Positions 61,962 through 64,000 of a DNA stretch of 64,000 bases are shown here, one piece after another. Source of the DNA: Marinimicrobium sp050113635 (GTDB lineage Bacteria > Pseudomonadota > Gammaproteobacteria > Pseudomonadales > Cellvibrionaceae); the NCBI RefSeq assembly GCF_050113635.1, contig NZ_JBNJLT010000005.1:273502-337501 (forward strand). The letters are read 5' to 3'. A program made the translations under genes and the position numbers. Positions within the stretch are counted from its first letter, which is position 1. Each line of letters opens with the position of its first letter. The notes beneath the pieces are model-generated. The model made no database searches. It worked only from the letters and a program-made list of their open reading frames with translations, and was not told the DNA's origin.

Positions 61962-63242
61962 CTAGTCGGCGATGGGTTCGTCAATGACCAGCGTTAGTTT
62001 TTCGGGAGCATCGGCAAGCTCCACAGGGCCCAGCGTCGCCTGCCAATCACCGGGGCGAGCGGCGACATCGCCACTTCTCGACAGTCGTGCGACCAGTTCT
62101 ACCGTCTCTACCGACGCCAGCGAAGCGGCGGGCGACATGGCCATTGTTTCATCTAAAGTAATGGACAATGGCAACTGAGAGGCCTGAAGTCTTTGAATAG
62201 CAAGGGGCATGGCCGATCCATTCCAGGCTCTGGCGTAAACGAACACGGTTTCGTCGCCCTTTACCTCGACGTCATCCCCGAGGCTGACATCGAGCGTCAG
62301 AGCGACGCCTCCGTCGGCAGTGGGGGCCGTGTCCGCTTCCGGTGCACCCTCTCCCAGTGCGGCGCGGGCCCGACTGACGCCGCGACGGAACGCCATCGCG
62401 TTACCCGAGGTCGGGTCCATGACCGCGATCGCCCGCTCCCAGTAATCAATGGCTTCCTGATACCGCTGGTGACTGAAAGCATCAATACCTGCCAACCCCA
62501 GCGCCGTTGTTTCCTCAGGATTCAGCTGCAAGGCTTCGGCAACCAGCGCCCGACCACGCTCCCCGATTCGATTGTCATCGCGAATAAACAGGGTTTCCGC
62601 CAAATCCGCATGGATGCGTGCCGAATCAGGTTGAAGGCTGAGGATACGCTCATACAGATCCACCGCCTGGTCATAATGCCCCAGTTCACGGGTATAGTTA
62701 GCCAGCAAAAACAGGTGCTGTACCGACTCGGGGTTTTCTTTTACCCGCTGCTGCAACTGCTCAACCACAGCCCAGGTTCTGGCCGGATCGGGCCGGCGGT
62801 CATTGCGAAGGTCGTTATTATCCCCCAACGCTTTTTGGGTTTGCAGCGCCAGCAACTCAACATCCTCACTGGCGCCTCGCTCGTGATAGAGCAAAACACT
62901 GCCAAGGGTTCCCAGCAGCGCCACCACGACCAACACTCGCCCGCCGGGCAGTGCACGGCCTTTCAGTGGTCGGCTGGACGCCAACTGGCGCTCCTCTTCC
63001 AGCAACGCCCGCTCCTGCTCCAGTTTCAGCTGTTCAAACGCCTCCTGGGACAGTCGTCCGGCGTCTCTGGACGCCTCCAGCTCGGCCAGATGCTCCCGGA
63101 ACAGGGTGATATTGGTTTCCAGCGAGTGCCGACGCAGACGCTCCACCCGCGAGCCGGCCTCGCGACGGCGTAACGGCCACAGGAAAAAAGCCAGGGCCAA
63201 AGCGGCTAACAGGGCCATGCCCCACCATAAGGGTGCCATCAT
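61962..63242 (-). CDS. ccmI: Cytochrome c biogenesis protein CcmI (CycH)
   Basis: 426 residues. N-terminal two-helix membrane part with a leucine-zipper-like cytoplasmic loop (LFREHLAELEASRDAGRLSQ), then a periplasmic TPR domain (YTRELGHYDQAVDLYERIL, GIDAFSHQRYQEAIDYWERA) and a beta-rich C-terminal domain. It delivers apocytochrome c to the CcmFH ligase. The start overlaps ccmH by 4 bp. Confidence 0.92.
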   Translation of the reverse strand: MMAPLWWGMALLAALALAFFLWPLRRREAGSRVERLRRHSLETNITLFREHLAELEASRDAGRLSQEAFEQLKLEQERALLEEERQLASSRPLKGRALPGGRVLVVVALLGTLGSVLLYHERGASEDVELLALQTQKALGDNNDLRNDRRPDPARTWAVVEQLQQRVKENPESVQHLFLLANYTRELGHYDQAVDLYERILSLQPDSARIHADLAETLFIRDDNRIGERGRALVAEALQLNPEETTALGLAGIDAFSHQRYQEAIDYWERAIAVMDPTSGNAMAFRRGVSRARAALGEGAPEADTAPTADGGVALTLDVSLGDDVEVKGDETVFVYARAWNGSAMPLAIQRLQASQLPLSITLDETMAMSPAASLASVETVELVARLSRSGDVAARPGDWQATLGPVELADAPEKLTLVIDEPIAD

Positions 63243-63757
63243 CGTTCGGAAGTCTCATCGTCGGAGGATTTCAGGATGCGGTCCAGGTGTTCGCGCTCAG
63301 CCTCAGTGAGGGTCTTTGTATCAGCGGCGTTATTGGACAGGTTGGTGCGGCGCTTGAGCACGATCCAGATCAACACCACAATGCCCAGCAGCAGCAACAC
63401 GACGGGTCCGAGCCACAACACCAGCGTAGAGGCACTCAAGGGTGGCCGGTACAGAATATACTCTCCGTAACGATCCACCATGAAATCAACGATCTCTTTA
63501 TCGGAGCGCCCTTCTTCGATCATACGATAGACCTGATCGCGCAAATCCTTTGCGATGGGCGAATCGGAGCCGGCCAGATTTTGATTCTGGCATTTGGGGC
63601 AGCGCATTTCATCGATAAAGCTTTGATAACGCTGCCGGTCGGCTTCGCTGTCAAACTCCCTGACGTCCACCGCTGCCTGAGCCGCCAGCCAGGGCAGTAG
63701 AACCAACAACCCAAAGGACAACCATGCCCGACACCATGCCCAAACCAAAGACCTCAA
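63239..63757 (-). CDS. ccmH: Cytochrome c biogenesis thiol-disulfide protein CcmH (CycL)
   Basis: 172 residues from a TTG at 63757, preferred because AGGAGG lies 9 nt upstream; in-frame sequence further upstream runs into the promoter region. Signal helix, then the RCPKCQNQNLAGSDSPIA motif (RCxxCQ) and VDRYGEYILYRPP, and a C-terminal membrane helix. It reduces the CxxCH heme motif of apocytochromes. Only ccmH and ccmI are here; the other ccm genes are not within the window. Confidence 0.9.
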   Translation of the reverse strand: MRSLVWAWCRAWLSFGLLVLLPWLAAQAAVDVREFDSEADRQRYQSFIDEMRCPKCQNQNLAGSDSPIAKDLRDQVYRMIEEGRSDKEIVDFMVDRYGEYILYRPPLSASTLVLWLGPVVLLLLGIVVLIWIVLKRRTNLSNNAADTKTLTEAEREHLDRILKSSDDETSER

Positions 63758-63878
63758 GGCGTACGCCCTCCTACTTAGAATTTGCGAGCGCAGAGTATAA
63801 CAAGCCCTTTCAAAGCATGGCGAGGAACCGACCATAAATTCGTCAGTAAAGATTTTTCAGGATTTACCAAAAAAGGGT

Positions 63879-63906
63879 TTGACCTCAGCCTCCGTTTCAT
63901 TAGAAT
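63879..63906 (+). promoter_or_regulatory. tRNA-Val promoter
   Basis: TTGACC (63879-63884), 16-bp spacer, TAGAAT (63901-63906), followed by a GC-rich ACGCGTC discriminator as in stringently controlled stable-RNA promoters. It ends 17 bp before the tRNA. Confidence 0.7.
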
Positions 63907-63923
63907 ACGCGTCTCCTGAACGG

Positions 63924-63999
63924 GGGTGGTTAGCTCAGTTGGTAGAGCGGCGCCCTTACAAGGCGTAGGTCACAGGTTCGACTCCTGTACCACCCACCA
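63924..63999 (+). tRNA. tRNA-Val (anticodon UAC)
   Basis: 76 nt with encoded CCA. Acceptor stem GGGTGGT pairs with ACCACCC; D arm TAGCTCAGTTGGTAGAGC; anticodon loop CTTACAA gives anticodon TAC; T arm CAGGTTCGACTCCTG. Lies at the very end of the window, probably the first of a tRNA cluster. Confidence 0.96.
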
Positions 64000-64000
64000 C

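Overview
The window (about 56-58 % G+C by eye) looks like the chromosome of a gammaproteobacterium, probably marine or salt-adapted. Support: a smc-zipA-ligA cluster, a zinc-type hemB, a bacterial FAN1 homologue, a GlyGly-CTERM-tagged cyclophilin, a Fur box in front of a flavodoxin gene and a voltage-gated cation channel. The genus cannot be fixed from the sequence alone.

Layout. (1) 1-4362: host genes. They are a sulfide/persulfide operon (SulP carrier cut by the window edge, two YeeE/YedE-type sulfur transporters, ETHE1-like persulfide dioxygenase) and a metallophosphoesterase lipoprotein. (2) 4380-31485: one complete Tn3-family transposon of 27.1 kb. It has 37-bp terminal inverted repeats (35/37 identical) and a perfect 5-bp target duplication, CTGTG. 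Its transposition genes are tnpA, tnpS (tyrosine recombinase) and tnpT (KfrA-like), which places it in the Tn4651-like branch. A VapBC module sits directly upstream of tnpS. (3) 31491-63999: host genes again. They are Fur-type flavodoxin, zinc-ribbon rhomboid protease, a FAN1 nuclease and helicase pair, a phosphorylase-kinase/GH15-like protein, an RND efflux operon with a frameshifted adaptor, a CASTOR/POLLUX-like channel, cyclophilin, a DUF815 ATPase, diguanylate cyclase, ion channel, hemB, ligA, zipA, smc, ccmI/ccmH and tRNA-Val.

The transposon cargo is a two-part metal-resistance island. Module 1 is merR1-czcI-czcC-czcB-czcA on the minus strand. Divergent from it is a plus-strand series: HMA-CDF exporter, DsbA-like protein, CYP152-type P450 peroxygenase and a CaCA exchanger, headed by a MerR-type promoter with a 19-bp spacer. 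Module 2 is a second HMA-CDF/MerR divergent pair plus czcI2-czcC2-czcB2-czcA2-PII-czcD. Module 2 is flanked by two direct copies of a 64-bp sequence containing an inverted-repeat core like those cut by tyrosine recombinases. One copy lies just upstream of tnpT where the rst resolution site is expected. TnpS might therefore mobilise or delete the whole 9.4-kb module. tnpS and tnpT, normally side by side, are split by about 22 kb of cargo.

Other points of interest: an in-frame TAG at codon 5 of tnpA, a Ca2+-channel-like selectivity filter in the voltage-gated channel, a 24-bp tandem repeat lengthening the HemB C terminus, and a one-base frameshift in a G run of an RND adaptor gene.
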